Below are positions 31,301 to 40,871 of a stretch of 52,690 bases of DNA, one piece after another. The stretch's first letter is position 1, and each line of letters starts with the position of its first letter. Made by a program: the position numbers and the translations under genes. The notes beneath the pieces are model-generated. The model worked only from the letters and a program-made list of their open reading frames with translations, was not told where the DNA came from and searched no databases. Source of the DNA: Chaetoceros tenuissimus (lineage: Eukaryota; Bacillariophyta; Thalassiosirophyceae; Chaetocerotales; Chaetocerotaceae); the NCBI GenBank assembly GCA_021927905.1, contig BLLK01000066.1, positions 343 to 53,032 on the forward strand, written 5' to 3'.

Positions 31301-32642
31301 TCGTTACAGTAAACAATATTGATTTGACTTCCAACCCTGCAAGAGCAAATGTAAAGATTTTACGTTCCGATAATCCTCCTCCATGTTATGCTGGAACTGC
31401 GTCCGTTTCTATAACACCAGACAATTATTCTGACGAAACTTCTTGGGACATCAGAGACTATGCTGCAAATGTCATTGCATCTGGTGGCTCTACTGGTGTT
31501 TCAAACATTTTGTTGCCCGATGGATACTATACCTTCTCCATATATGATTCATATGGCGATGGTATCTGCTGTACTCATGGAAATGGTTCGTATACATTCC
31601 AAATAGGAAGTGCCATAGTCAAGACAGGAGGAGAATTTGGTAGTCAGGAAAGTACCCAATTCGGAATTTGCAATAATGCATCACCTACAGCGGCCCCTGC
31701 GAATGAGATTTCTTCGAATATACCTTCTGAACAACCAACTCAATTTCCATCTATGGATTCTGAGGCACCCTCAACTCACTCTTCGTTGCGTCCACCATCG
31801 TCTCAGCCCTCTCTTCTCTTATCAAACTTTCCAACAATTGCAAGTGCAATTCCATCATCTCACAGTCCATCAAAGATTCCGTCCGAAGATCCATCTATAC
31901 TCAATTCTATGGAACCGTCAAATACTGCATCTCGCAGTCCATCCAATGTTCCATCAAATAAGCCGTCTCAAATGTATTCGAAAGAGCCATCTCTCAGTCC
32001 ATCAGTAAAACCAACAAAGAATCCGACAAGCTCACCAACTGCTTCAGTAAGTACAACATTTATCATTGTTTACTAAAACGTGTATTATTTTGAAGCTAAA
32101 ATTTGTGTTGTTTTGAAAAGCCCACAAAGTCCCCCACATTAGCACCATCTCCTTTTCTACCAACGCCTTGTATTGATGACCCTACTCATATCTTTATTGC
32201 TCCATGGAATCCTGATCCGGTTCAAGATTGTGAATACATTGCAAAGAAAATTTGCATCCGTGGAGAAAAGTTTTGTGATACCAGCAGCGAATCTTTTATT
32301 TCAAATCAAAGATATAAATGTTGTGCTACATGTTCATTGTACGACTCTGAATGTGTGGATTGTACTGACACTATCGGCACACCAATCACTTTGAAATGGG
32401 ATCCAACAGGATCCACCAAGAAGGAATGCAGTTGGCTCACTAAAACCAATAAAGCAATACGTCAAGCAAACTATTGCCTCGGTGACGGAAGTACATACGA
32501 TGTCTCTGATTCATGTTGCGCAAGTTGCAACCCATCAAGTTCCCCTACGGAGACACCAACATTCTCTCCAATAGAGACTCCAACATTTCCCCCAACTGAA
32601 ACACCAACATTTCCCCCTACTGAGACACCAACAAATCTATAG
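28381..32642 (+). CDS. large LNR / gametolysin-like (M11) / PS-rich membrane protein, three exons
   Basis: I infer exons 28381-29039, 29115-32046 and 32121-32642 (1370 residues). Intron 1 is GTAAGT...AAAAG (75 nt); intron 2 is GTAAGT...AAAAG (74 nt, phase 0). Both keep the frame and join matching protein. The N-terminus is cytosolic and charged, then several membrane segments follow (FLWHWILGFLVFATQFGLG, FNFLQGMSVLIA plus FIVILQ across intron 1, LLFMISFWAVVLYL). Outside come two LNR units (CGFDDNDC, CKFDGGDC), a PS-rich stalk, and a domain like M11 gametolysin. Its zinc site reads R798-E-I-G-H-N-L-M-L-A-N808, so two of three expected ligands are lost. A DNYSDETSWDIRD/GDGICC domain, a second PS stalk, two Cys-rich units and TPT repeats end the protein. 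It is likely a surface or wall-associated protein and an inactive peptidase. The 29114 acceptor is the least certain boundary. Confidence 0.75.
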
Positions 32643-32935
32643 TGGTACTACGAATGATATGCTAGAAAGTGGTTTTAATTCATTCTTTCCTTAGATTCCA
32701 TTCAAACTATCCCTGGTAAACTATGTATATATTATTTTAGAGGGTCTGTTTAGGATTTTTCCTAGAAACTTTGAAAGTTTATTTTTGTATTATTCCATCT
32801 ATTTCCTTTTTGATAAATATTTTTGAAATGTGACAAATCTTCCATGTAAGACTTTTTGTAAACCGTAAAATAACGATCAAATTTAACTGCTTAGCAATTG
32901 GAGCTCACAACAACAGCATTCATTTTACGTTGCTC

Positions 32936-32976
<41 letters not shown>

Positions 32977-33215
32977 CGACATGTTCTTGTAAGTATATGA
33001 ATGAATGCAACAAGCAACGCAATTACACATTTATTTGGAGTTCGCAGCACACTCTCATTCACTTTTAAGTATAACCGCAGCAATAACGTCTCAATGAACA
33101 AACGGTTCTTTTTACAAGCATCTGAGTTGCAGCGATGCAACGACACACATGCATTATTTAACTTCGACTGCTTGTCTCTAGTTTACTCTTACCTTATTTA
33201 CTACCTTTGCAAGAG
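32643..33215. other. intergenic, with a 7-bp microsatellite
   Basis: This is AT-rich 3' flank of the LNR/M11-like gene and 5' flank of the O-fucosyltransferase-like gene. It contains the heptamer array at 32937-32982. A 79-codon frame at 33001-33240 overlaps the next gene start and looks like chance. Confidence 0.5.
32937..32982. repeat. (TATCTAC)n microsatellite
   Basis: CTAC followed by six perfect TATCTAC units, 230 bp upstream of the next start codon. Confidence 0.97.
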
Positions 33216-35092
33216 ATGCCTCGACCAGTTCGAGAAGTGAGCAGCAGCACGGCTGGCTTAGTAATCATCTTTGCCTTGATGATGCTGGTCGGCACTTCTA
33301 ATGTAATTCTCTTTCACAAAGTTTATCTTCATCGTCAATCTTCTTCTCATTTTAAAACAAATGAATTCGTCAAACAAATTATGAATGAATTACATAGCAG
33401 TCCTAACGAAGGTGAACTAGATGGAGAACTAGAAGTAGAAGATCCATTACTTGACATATCTTTAGAAGATCCGTTGTTTGACACATCTTTAGAAGATACG
33501 ACTCAAGAAACTCTAGTCAAGAAATTAAAACACAAGGCCATCAATGAAAATACAGCCGATCATCATCCCATTGCAGGATTAAATTGCAAAGATCACGGAG
33601 GACCAGCTGATCCTTCCGAAATGGTTTATTGGGATGACATTCCTGCTGATTCAAACTACATTTCACCCTTTTACAATGAAGAAAAGTACATTACATTCGA
33701 ACCGGATGCAGGAGGTTTCAACAATATACGAATGGCTTATGAAACAATTTTCGTATTGGCACATGCTACAGGTCGTACTTTAGTGTTACCACCTGAGAAA
33801 CAAATGTATCTTTTAAGTAAGGGAGGATCACAACACAAGAAGGACTTTACATTTAATGATTTCTTTCATTTAGATTCTATAGCGTTTGAACATGCCGGTA
33901 TAAACATTATTACCATGGAAGAATTCTTGAAAAGAAAGGGTGTAACTGGTGAACTAAAGGATTTGACTTCTGGAACTGTACTAAGACCGCCAAAGGATCA
34001 GATTGATTGGAATGGAAAGAATTTAAACCCTCTATTTGAGTATTTACGTAAAGTTGGAAAGTTTCCAGAAGGATGGAATCCGAATGAGTGTATAGCTGCT
34101 ATACCATCGAATCAAGATCCCAAGAATGTACAAGAATTGAATAACATATTTGATGATATTCAAGCATTGAACTATGGACCTATACCCGATCCACTCAAAG
34201 ACTTTGTGAATGAACCCGTTGACGTCGATGGATCAGTCAAGGATCGTATGAGGGAAATGCTAGCGACACGTAAACATTTATGTGTCTACGATGAAGAATT
34301 ACAGAGAGAGCCATTGTTGCATTTCAAAGTGGATCATGCGGTCAAGGCACGTATGTTGACGCATTTTTATGCCTTTATTTTCTTTCAGGATTGGAAACAG
34401 GATCTTTTTTACAAGAGGTTTGTGAGGGATCATATTCGGTACGTTGATCTTGACTTGGAGCCGCTAATATTCGTTATGTCGATCTCATTTATTTTACAAA
34501 TAGCTATGTCGATGAAATTGTATGTGCTGCGGCAAGAATTGTAGATGCTGTGAAAGAACGATCTAGAAAGCATTCTGCGAGTAATACAGAAGGATTGTAT
34601 GATAGTTGGCATGTACGAAGAGGAGACTTTCAATATAAAAATGTCAAGGTGGATGTCGATCAATTGGATAAACAGTCAAAAGATGAATTGAAGGATGGAC
34701 CCATGTCTTTATACATTGCGACGGATGAACGTGACAAGTCCTTCTTTGAGCCATTGAAGAAAAAGTATGATGTTATGTTCTTGGATGACTTTATGCATCT
34801 GATTGAAGGTGTGAATCCGAATTATTACGGGATGCTGGATCAATTGGTAGCATACAAGGGTAGAGTCTTCTTTGGAACTTGGTTCAGTACACTGTCGGGA
34901 TACATTAATCGTATGAGAGGATATTATAGTGTCAAGGCACAATTGGAAGGGTATGAACTTGGTACTTTGCCAAGTTATTACTTTGTTCCAAAAGATAAAA
35001 AGTTTCAAATGACGAAATATATGCCTGTCAAGTTGCCAATTTACATGAGAGAATTTCCCACCAGTTGGAGAGATATTGATAAGAGTCTGTAG
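33216..35092 (+). CDS. O-fucosyltransferase-like type II membrane protein, two exons
   Basis: Exon 1 is 33216-34438 and exon 2 is 34504-35092, giving 603 residues. The 65-nt intron has GTACGT...ACAAATAG with a CTAAT branch-like box. Splicing restores RDHIRYVDEIVCAAARIVDA, whereas unspliced DNA shifts frame. The start is the ATG at 33216. A signal anchor follows (AGLVIIFALMMLVGTSNVIL), then an acidic stem with LEDPL repeats, and a catalytic region with YITFEPDAGGFNNIRMAYE near the front and DSWHVRRGDFQYK (His444, Arg446/447, Asp449), the H-x-R-R-G-D motif that contacts GDP-fucose in plant-type O-fucosyltransferases. The C-terminal block GRVFFGTWFSTLSGYINRMR is the usual third motif. It probably acts in the Golgi, moving fucose onto protein or glycan. 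The acceptor is unknown. Confidence 0.85.
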
Positions 35093-35438
35093 GATAGATA
35101 GTAACTTGTTCTTACTCATTTTCAAATCCAGTTTATTTTTATTTATTTCGATAATAGAACCACAAATACAGTAAGCGACATAGATAGTAACTTTGTAATT
35201 GGTATGAAAATGTGAAGATGAATTTTCAACGACATTTGAAAAAAGCTAAAATAGATGTAGACAGTCGATCCTGGCTAAATTTTTCAATTCAGCGATGATG
35301 TGACGCTGTGCGAGAACAACATAAAAAAAGAAACATCCCCTTGTTGGTTACGTGAACAACTACAACATCCTTATTTTGTTCTAGCTAGAAGCAGTAATAG
35401 ATTTCAGAAATACAAAAATCAATTTATAGAAAATAGAA
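35093..35438. other. intergenic
   Basis: This is AT-rich flank between two plus-strand genes, with no ORF, repeat or RNA feature seen. The 60 bases before ATG 35439 are A/T-rich leader-like sequence. Confidence 0.4.
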
Positions 35439-35927
35439 ATGCCGAAGCAAAAGATAAAACCAATTAAGGAAGCGAATCATCATCGACAGCATCTCGTTCG
35501 CTATCAACATGAAGAAATTGAAATCAAGTTTTCTACAAGTCAACACGAGAAAGATGTTGTACAGAATGAACAGATGTCAAATGCATTGCAGAAGACTCGT
35601 GATTTTACAAAAGAAGAGAAATCTAAGCTGAGAAACATATCCATCGATATGAGAATATTTGGAATGGGTTGTATATTGATGCTCATTACAGGATTACCCA
35701 ATTTCAATTTAGCTCTTGCATCTTCGATATCAGGATCTTCTGGAATATTATCTTCAGCGTTATTTGGGATAGGTGGAAGTCTTGGAGGCTTTCAGAAACA
35801 ATGGAAATATTTGTATATTGCTGGAATACTGCAAGTTATAACGATTGCATTTATATGTATAGAGACAGAATGGGATGAACGCTATCAACGACTGGAAGAA
35901 GATTCCTATGTGATGAGGTACAGATGA
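35439..35927 (+). CDS. hypothetical small membrane protein
   Basis: 162 residues from an ATG in a plausible context (AGAAATGCC). The first 80 residues are charged and His/Lys/Gln-rich (KQKIKPIKEANHHRQHLVRY). Two or three hydrophobic segments follow (FGMGCILMLITGLPNFNLAL, ISGSSGILSSALFGIGGSLG, YLYIAGILQVITIAFICIE), then a short acidic tail. No family is recognised. Its composition fits a real gene because codons stay open and the hydrophobic segments are well formed. It lies between the fucosyltransferase-like gene and the LNR cluster on the same strand as the former. Function unknown. Confidence 0.6.
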   Translation: MPKQKIKPIKEANHHRQHLVRYQHEEIEIKFSTSQHEKDVVQNEQMSNALQKTRDFTKEEKSKLRNISIDMRIFGMGCILMLITGLPNFNLALASSISGSSGILSSALFGIGGSLGGFQKQWKYLYIAGILQVITIAFICIETEWDERYQRLEEDSYVMRYR

Positions 35928-36257
35928 AGATATGAGATGCAAAGTCAACGTTTGGCTTGAAAGATTGATATTTGTCATATGTTACGAAGTATTCTCGATT
36001 GCTGTCAAAGATCTTGTAACACAAATTAGGCAATATGATTTTCTCTCATCAGGGCATAAGAAAAGAACATACAATTATACGTGAGAGAATGTTCTTGTTA
36101 GAAAAGCTAGTAATGTAGTTGAATTTATTATTAGAAATCGTATTGAATTTGATATTTGCCAAAACAATGGATAAACTGAACAAGAACTAGTTAACGAGCA
36201 AGAACTAAAAACTGCTGGAAAGCTGTCGAATGTGGCGTCCTAGAGGCTTTCGGTATT
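35928..36257. other. intergenic, convergent 3' ends
   Basis: Region between the plus-strand small membrane protein and the minus-strand LNR gene, carrying both 3' flanks. AT-rich, nothing else seen. Confidence 0.4.
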
Positions 36258-36983
36258 TTAAACTGGTTGTGGAAGAGGTGCAGAAGTTTCTGACTTTTCT
36301 AAAGATGCTTTATTCTCAACTCTTCGTTTGTGACGTCTACTGCCAAAATAACACAACCCAATACTGCACATGAGAACTCCTATAACAATTCCAACTTTTG
36401 CCCCTGCTGACCAGCATTCCAACCCTGAGCATGTACAGTCTCCCATATCAAAACCACATTCTGTGGTGTTGTATGGTTCATAATTATCACAAATACCATT
36501 TGCAATCCGAGAAGGATCATATACATGGCAATCAGGATATGCTGCAATTATACAGTCGCCTCCGTCCCAACCGCATTCTTCTCTGTTTTATGGATTAGGT
36601 TACCCATTGATCACACTCACCATTTCCAATCTTATTCGGCGAATCAACTTTACAATTTGGATACTTTGCATTGAACTCGATGCATTCTCCTCCATCAAAA
36701 CCACACTCTACTGTATTACATTCTCCCGTTAAATGAGGTAAATCAGCAGAACAATTTGGATAACTCAAATTGAACTCAACACAATCTCCATCGTCATATC
36801 CGCAGATTCAATTGAGTTAAAATCTCCACATTCTTTGAAATTATCACATATACCATCTCCTAGATTAAGCCATATACGGTCGTAATAAAGGTACGGCTTA
36901 TTACCAGTGCAGTTTAGGTATTGATTAAGAGTAGCAGATGTTCTACGATTATCAATGTTCTTTCCACTACTAGTAGTAGTCAT
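36258..36983 (-). pseudogene. LNR (Notch-repeat) membrane protein, frame broken
   Basis: From ATG 36983 the minus strand reads TTTSSGKNIDNRRTSATLNQ, then LNR units with the C-x-D-G-G-D-C core: ECGDFN..., C-G-Y-D-D-G-D-C, CGFDGGECIEFN, CGWDGGDC, CGFDMGDC. A membrane segment (VGIVIGVLMCSIGLCYFG) and a basic cytosolic tail (RRHKRR...APLPQPV) end it. Two breaks are visible: a two-base insertion or equivalent near 36810 before C-G-Y-D, and a TAA/frame disturbance near 36590-36605 between C-D-Q-W and R-E-E-C-G-W. Everything else matches the intact neighbours. It could be a pseudogene or two sequence errors. The C-terminal 62 codons (36446-36258) are clean. LNR units bind calcium and are held by disulfides outside the cell. 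Confidence 0.65.
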
Positions 36984-37395
36984 GGCACGACCTCCACTGA
37001 TATCATTAAAGGATGCCCGATTCTTTCGTTCTTCTGAAATGATCTAGTTTGCATGATATATTTTCTTTCTGTTTGCTACATAACATAAAATAAACTCTAC
37101 ATAAAATACAATAAACTGATGAGTATCGATCAAAAGTTCTCTATTGAAAACTATCACATTTCTAATGATTACTATTTGGATTTTTGCGCGAAAGAAGAGA
37201 AGAAGAACAGCCGTAGCAGCTGGTGTGACTTTTTGCGATGGGAATGACGGGTCATTTTACCGTCCCAACGGTCTTTGGAAGAAACTTTCACGTTGAAACA
37301 CAAACTTCGAAAACAAAACAATTGAAACCTAAAGAGAAGTTTGTTAATGAATTAAGATTACACTCGTCAGTGACATACTAGTAACATATAGAGAT
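36984..37395. other. divergent intergenic region between two LNR genes
   Basis: Likely a shared promoter region for the minus-strand gene at 36258-36983 and the plus-strand gene at 37396. AT-rich, with GAAA/CAAA-rich leader-like sequence; no specific element recognised. Confidence 0.4.
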
Positions 37396-38226
37396 ATGAA
37401 AGAAGTCAAGACAAGAATAGAACAACGCGTTGCTATTACTTGGGATTACCCGAATTGTGAAGTCGACGATCCATCTCTAATTGGAAATGGAATTTGTAAT
37501 GGTAGAGGACCATACAATACCAAACGATGTGGTTGGGACGGTGGAGATTGTTTAATTGAAGAATATCCTGATTGCCACGTCTATTCTCCTAGCTTTATTG
37601 GAAATGGTAGATGTGACGGAAACAATCTATATATGAGAAAAGATCAATACAATATAGAAGAATGTGGTTGGGACGGTGGGGACTGCCTTGACTTCAATGA
37701 AAAGTATCCCAACTGTATAGTAACTTTTCCATATGTTATTGGAAATGGTAAATGCAATGGTGAAGAATATAATACTAAAGAATGTGGGTTCGACGGAGGT
37801 GATTGTATTATTGATGAATATCCTGAATGTCAAGTTGATGAACCCGACTTGATTGGAAATAGTCTATGTAATGGTGGCATCTACAATACAGAAAAATGTG
37901 GTTGGGATGGTGGAGATTGCCTTGATTTTAATGAAAAGTATCCCAATTGCATAGTTACTTATCCGTATTATATTGGAGATGGACAATGTAATGGATACAG
38001 TTACACGAACGAAGAATGCGGGTGGGACGGTGGTGACTGCCAATATGAAACTGGCAGGAGCGTTGATCCCTACGTTTATTATGTTTTATTTTATCTGTTT
38101 CTGTTTGTTTGTGTACCCTGCCTTCTCGTGTATTGTGCATGTAGAAGTATTTGTACAAGCTGGAGTAAAGAAGACCAAACAACAAATGGTCGACATGATG
38201 CCGAAATAAAAACGAATGAAGTTTAA
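37396..38226 (+). CDS. LNR (Notch-repeat) single-pass membrane protein, six repeats
   Basis: 276 residues. The ATG at 37396 starts after in-frame stops in the leader. Six LNR units follow, each Y-P-x-C ... G-N-G-x-C-x-G ... Y-N-T-x-x-C-G-W/F-D-G-G-D-C, separated by DFNEKYPNC-type links. The C-x-W-D-G-G-D-C blocks are at about 37529-37550, 37661-37684, 37784-37805, 37895-37920 and 38017-38040. A membrane segment (YYVLFYLFLFVCVPCLLVY, about residues 224-245) and a short charged tail (SWSKEDQTTNGRHDAEIKTN) end it. LNRs bind calcium and control proteolysis in animal Notch. Here they are the whole ectodomain, without EGF repeats. No N-terminal signal peptide is visible (KEVKTRIEQRVAITWDYPNC). Function unknown; perhaps cell recognition. 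Confidence 0.85.
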   Translation: MKEVKTRIEQRVAITWDYPNCEVDDPSLIGNGICNGRGPYNTKRCGWDGGDCLIEEYPDCHVYSPSFIGNGRCDGNNLYMRKDQYNIEECGWDGGDCLDFNEKYPNCIVTFPYVIGNGKCNGEEYNTKECGFDGGDCIIDEYPECQVDEPDLIGNSLCNGGIYNTEKCGWDGGDCLDFNEKYPNCIVTYPYYIGDGQCNGYSYTNEECGWDGGDCQYETGRSVDPYVYYVLFYLFLFVCVPCLLVYCACRSICTSWSKEDQTTNGRHDAEIKTNEV

Positions 38227-38420
38227 TTATAACACATCAATAAGAGTAGTAGGAAATAGAACATAGACATTGCTTGGTCAAAGAATGTTTTAGTTAAAAT
38301 GATGAATATTTCTTCCTTGCTAACTCTGGGTCCTATATATTTAAAGATGAAGTACTTGACTTTTAACACAAGGATAAGCGTAAATACAGAAAATCTCGTA
38401 GGCTTGTGCAGATATATTTG

Positions 38421-39173
38421 TTACTTTTTACGGAGCATAGATGACGAAAAATATTCAAAGGCATCTACTACATACTGGCGACGTCTAAATCCATAAAGAA
38501 ATAATCCAAGACCGATAGCTAACACTGCTATCTAAGTAACAGCTTTTACTTCTGTTGCTACAGAGCACCAGCCTCCCAAGCAGGCATTTATACAGTCTCC
38601 CCCATCAAAGCCGCATTCCTGAGTATTGTATGGTTCAAAGTCATCACATTGTCCGTTTCCAATATCCATAGGAAAAGGAGCTGTACAATTTGGGTACCTT
38701 TCATTGAACCAAATACAATCACCTCCATCGAATCCGCATGCTTCTGTGTTGTATGCTAAACCATCACAGTATTTATCCCCAACAGAAGAAGGAGAGTCAA
38801 CAGTACAATTAGGATACTTTTCATTGAACTCTAAACAATCTCCACCGTCGTAACCGCATTGTACTGTATTATACTCACAAAAGCCATCTCCAAAACTCTG
38901 ATCTGGAGTGTAGGCTTTACAATTTGGGTACTTTTCATTGAACTCGATGCAATCTCCAGCATCATATCCGCACTCTTGTGTGTTATAATCGCCAAAATTA
39001 TCACATTTGCCATCATCAATTAAAAATTTTACATTCGTAACCATACAGTTGGGATACTCAGCAGTTGACGAGGTTACAAGAACTCTTTGAATACCTTTTT
39101 TCTTGACACCTCTAAAAGTACCTTTGAATGAATGATCGTTTTCATTAATCTTTTGTACTTGAGGAGTTTGCAT
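38421..39173 (-). CDS. LNR (Notch-repeat) protein with in-frame TAG before the membrane segment
   Basis: From ATG 39173 the minus strand encodes 213 residues to a TAG at 38534-38532, and the same frame continues open to TAA 38423-38421. A basic leader (FKGTFRGVKKKGIQRVLVTS) is followed by four LNR units (CGYDAGDC, CGYDGGDC, CGFDGGDC, CGFDGGDC) with YPNC links. After C-L-G-G-W-C-S comes the TAG, and then IAVLAIGLGLFLYGFRRRQY, a good membrane segment with a basic tail. In the sister gene at 36258 the membrane segment follows at the same place (CWSAGAKVGIVIGVLMCSIG). So either this copy makes a soluble form, the stop is read through, a very short intron (ending ACTTAG) is removed, or the gene is newly mutated. 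No signal peptide is evident. Minimum safe CDS is 38532-39173. Confidence 0.75.
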
Positions 39174-39530
39174 TATCTTGATATTCTTTTCAAATAGAAT
39201 AGAATATATTTGCTAATCTTACTTTTATGTAGAGGCACAGATTCGAAGATTCGCCCTTCTCAGAAGAAAATACATGAGAATGACTATTACTTATTGAAAT
39301 TTGGCGCGCCGAGGATATATTTATACCGTTCCGCGAACGTCTGGTTCTAGGCCATTCAATATTATCTTGACACTCGCAATTACTTATGGCTTCGCTGGTG
39401 GATTCAACGCTTGCAAGAAACATCAAAAGCTTCTCATTTTTCATTCATACAAGTTGCGTTTATTTATGCATAGGAATCAATATTGATTACCATTTACAGT
39501 TGTAACATACAAGAAGTAAAGACTAGTACT

Positions 39531-40625
39531 ATGAATTATCGCCTCACTAGTGAAATCGACATTACCATCGACTACCCGAATTGCGTTGTCGAAAATCCAT
39601 CTAAACTAGGTGATGGCACATGCAATAATTACGGAGGATACAACACTGAAGAATGCAACTGGGACGGTGGAGACTGCGTCATTGAAAGTTATCCTGATTG
39701 TCATGTTGACAATCCCTTTATGCTTGGTGATGGTAGATGTGATGGAAACAAGCCCAAGTATAACACGGTAGAATGCGGCTGGGACGACGGTGATTGCCTC
39801 AAGTACAACAAATATCCAAATTGTACTCATGACTATAACCCCTATATCTTTGGAGATGATGTGTGTCACAGTCAATTCAATTCAGAAGAATGTGGTTGGG
39901 ACGACGGAGATTGTGTTGCATTCAACTCAAAGTATCCGAATTGTAAAGTTGATTATCCAATGCGAATTGGGAATGGTCTTTGTGACTCGACTTTTTACCC
40001 CGATGTGAATACAACAGAGTGTGGGTACGATGGTGGTGATTGCTTAGATCCCCCTACAAAATGGAGAAAAGATGATAGTTCAAAGGGGCTGGTATCATCA
40101 GTTATCATGGTAGTGATTTCCATTATATTGTTTGTATTTTTTTACTGGGATATTTGGCGTAAACAAACAAGAGACGATACATCGGCACAACAAAATTTTA
40201 ATGACACTCAACTTCCTGATCGACACACTCTTGTTCTTACCAGCATTATTCACAAGAAAGTCTGCTCGAAAAATATAGCAAATGGCTGTGGAAAAACTTT
40301 TTTACCACATGAGTCAATTTTAAGTCAAAGATCAACAAGATTTCTCGCTTCGATTGCTGAGGAAGGTATGATGAGCAAAGACAATATTATGGTTAATACA
40401 AGCGTTCGAGATGTCAGTATAGAAGAAAACTTCTCAGAGAAAAATAATTTAAAGATCTGCCCTATATGTTGCGAAGAGTATAAGAAAGGTGACGACATTG
40501 CATGGTCCAAGAATGAAAAATGTACACATGCTTTTCATATGGATTGTATCGTGCCTTGGTTGACGGAGCATAATGATTGTCCAATGTGTCGAAATGATTA
40601 TTTGTGCTTAGGACAATTTTCCTAG
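39531..40625 (+). CDS. LNR - transmembrane - RING-H2 protein (putative membrane E3 ligase)
   Basis: 364 residues from ATG 39531 (an earlier TTG at 39483 is unlikely to start). Five LNR units form the N-terminal half (NWDGGDC, CGWDDGDC, CGWDDGDC, CGYDGGDC). Some have W-D-D-G-D-C in place of W-D-G-G-D-C. A membrane segment follows (VSSVIMVVISIILFVFFYWDI, about residues 188-209), then a 100-residue linker and a RING-H2 domain (Cys310 to Cys353) with spacing C-x2-C-x17-C-x1-H-x2-H-x2-C-x10-C-x2-C and the diatom-style segment CTHAFHMDCIVPWL. RING-H2 domains recruit ubiquitin-conjugating enzymes. Known membrane RING ligases usually carry PA or other lumenal domains, so an LNR ectodomain is unusual. 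It could couple an external or lumenal signal to ubiquitination. No N-terminal signal peptide is visible. Confidence 0.88.
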   Translation: MNYRLTSEIDITIDYPNCVVENPSKLGDGTCNNYGGYNTEECNWDGGDCVIESYPDCHVDNPFMLGDGRCDGNKPKYNTVECGWDDGDCLKYNKYPNCTHDYNPYIFGDDVCHSQFNSEECGWDDGDCVAFNSKYPNCKVDYPMRIGNGLCDSTFYPDVNTTECGYDGGDCLDPPTKWRKDDSSKGLVSSVIMVVISIILFVFFYWDIWRKQTRDDTSAQQNFNDTQLPDRHTLVLTSIIHKKVCSKNIANGCGKTFLPHESILSQRSTRFLASIAEEGMMSKDNIMVNTSVRDVSIEENFSEKNNLKICPICCEEYKKGDDIAWSKNEKCTHAFHMDCIVPWLTEHNDCPMCRNDYLCLGQFS

Positions 40626-40871
40626 AGACTCAAGATTATAGGTAAAACAGATAATGAAAAAGATCATTGATTTATATTTATTCTCATTTCATCGTTAATC
40701 CCAGTGAAATTTTTGTGACGGTAAAAGAAACCGTTGAAGGATACCGTTACCGACGACGACGACATTGGTTGAAACAGAAAAAATGGCACAACAAGGAAAA
40801 AGCATAGATTGTGCCATATTTTTATTCACTAGTACCTTCTAAGAGCATTATCTACGTGAAAAAGAATAGAT

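Noticed and set aside
32103-32642. Separate 179-residue TPT-rich gene
   Set aside because: A phase-0 intron (32047-32120) with good donor and acceptor joins it to the preceding long frame, and the PS/TP-rich sequence is continuous, so I treat it as the last exon.
34550-35092. Separate 180-residue gene downstream of the fucosyltransferase frame
   Set aside because: Removal of a 65-nt intron gives one normal-length family member; the second frame is exon 2.
34430-35125. Minus-strand ORFs across the fucosyltransferase exon 2
   Set aside because: Antisense shadows of a conserved coding exon.
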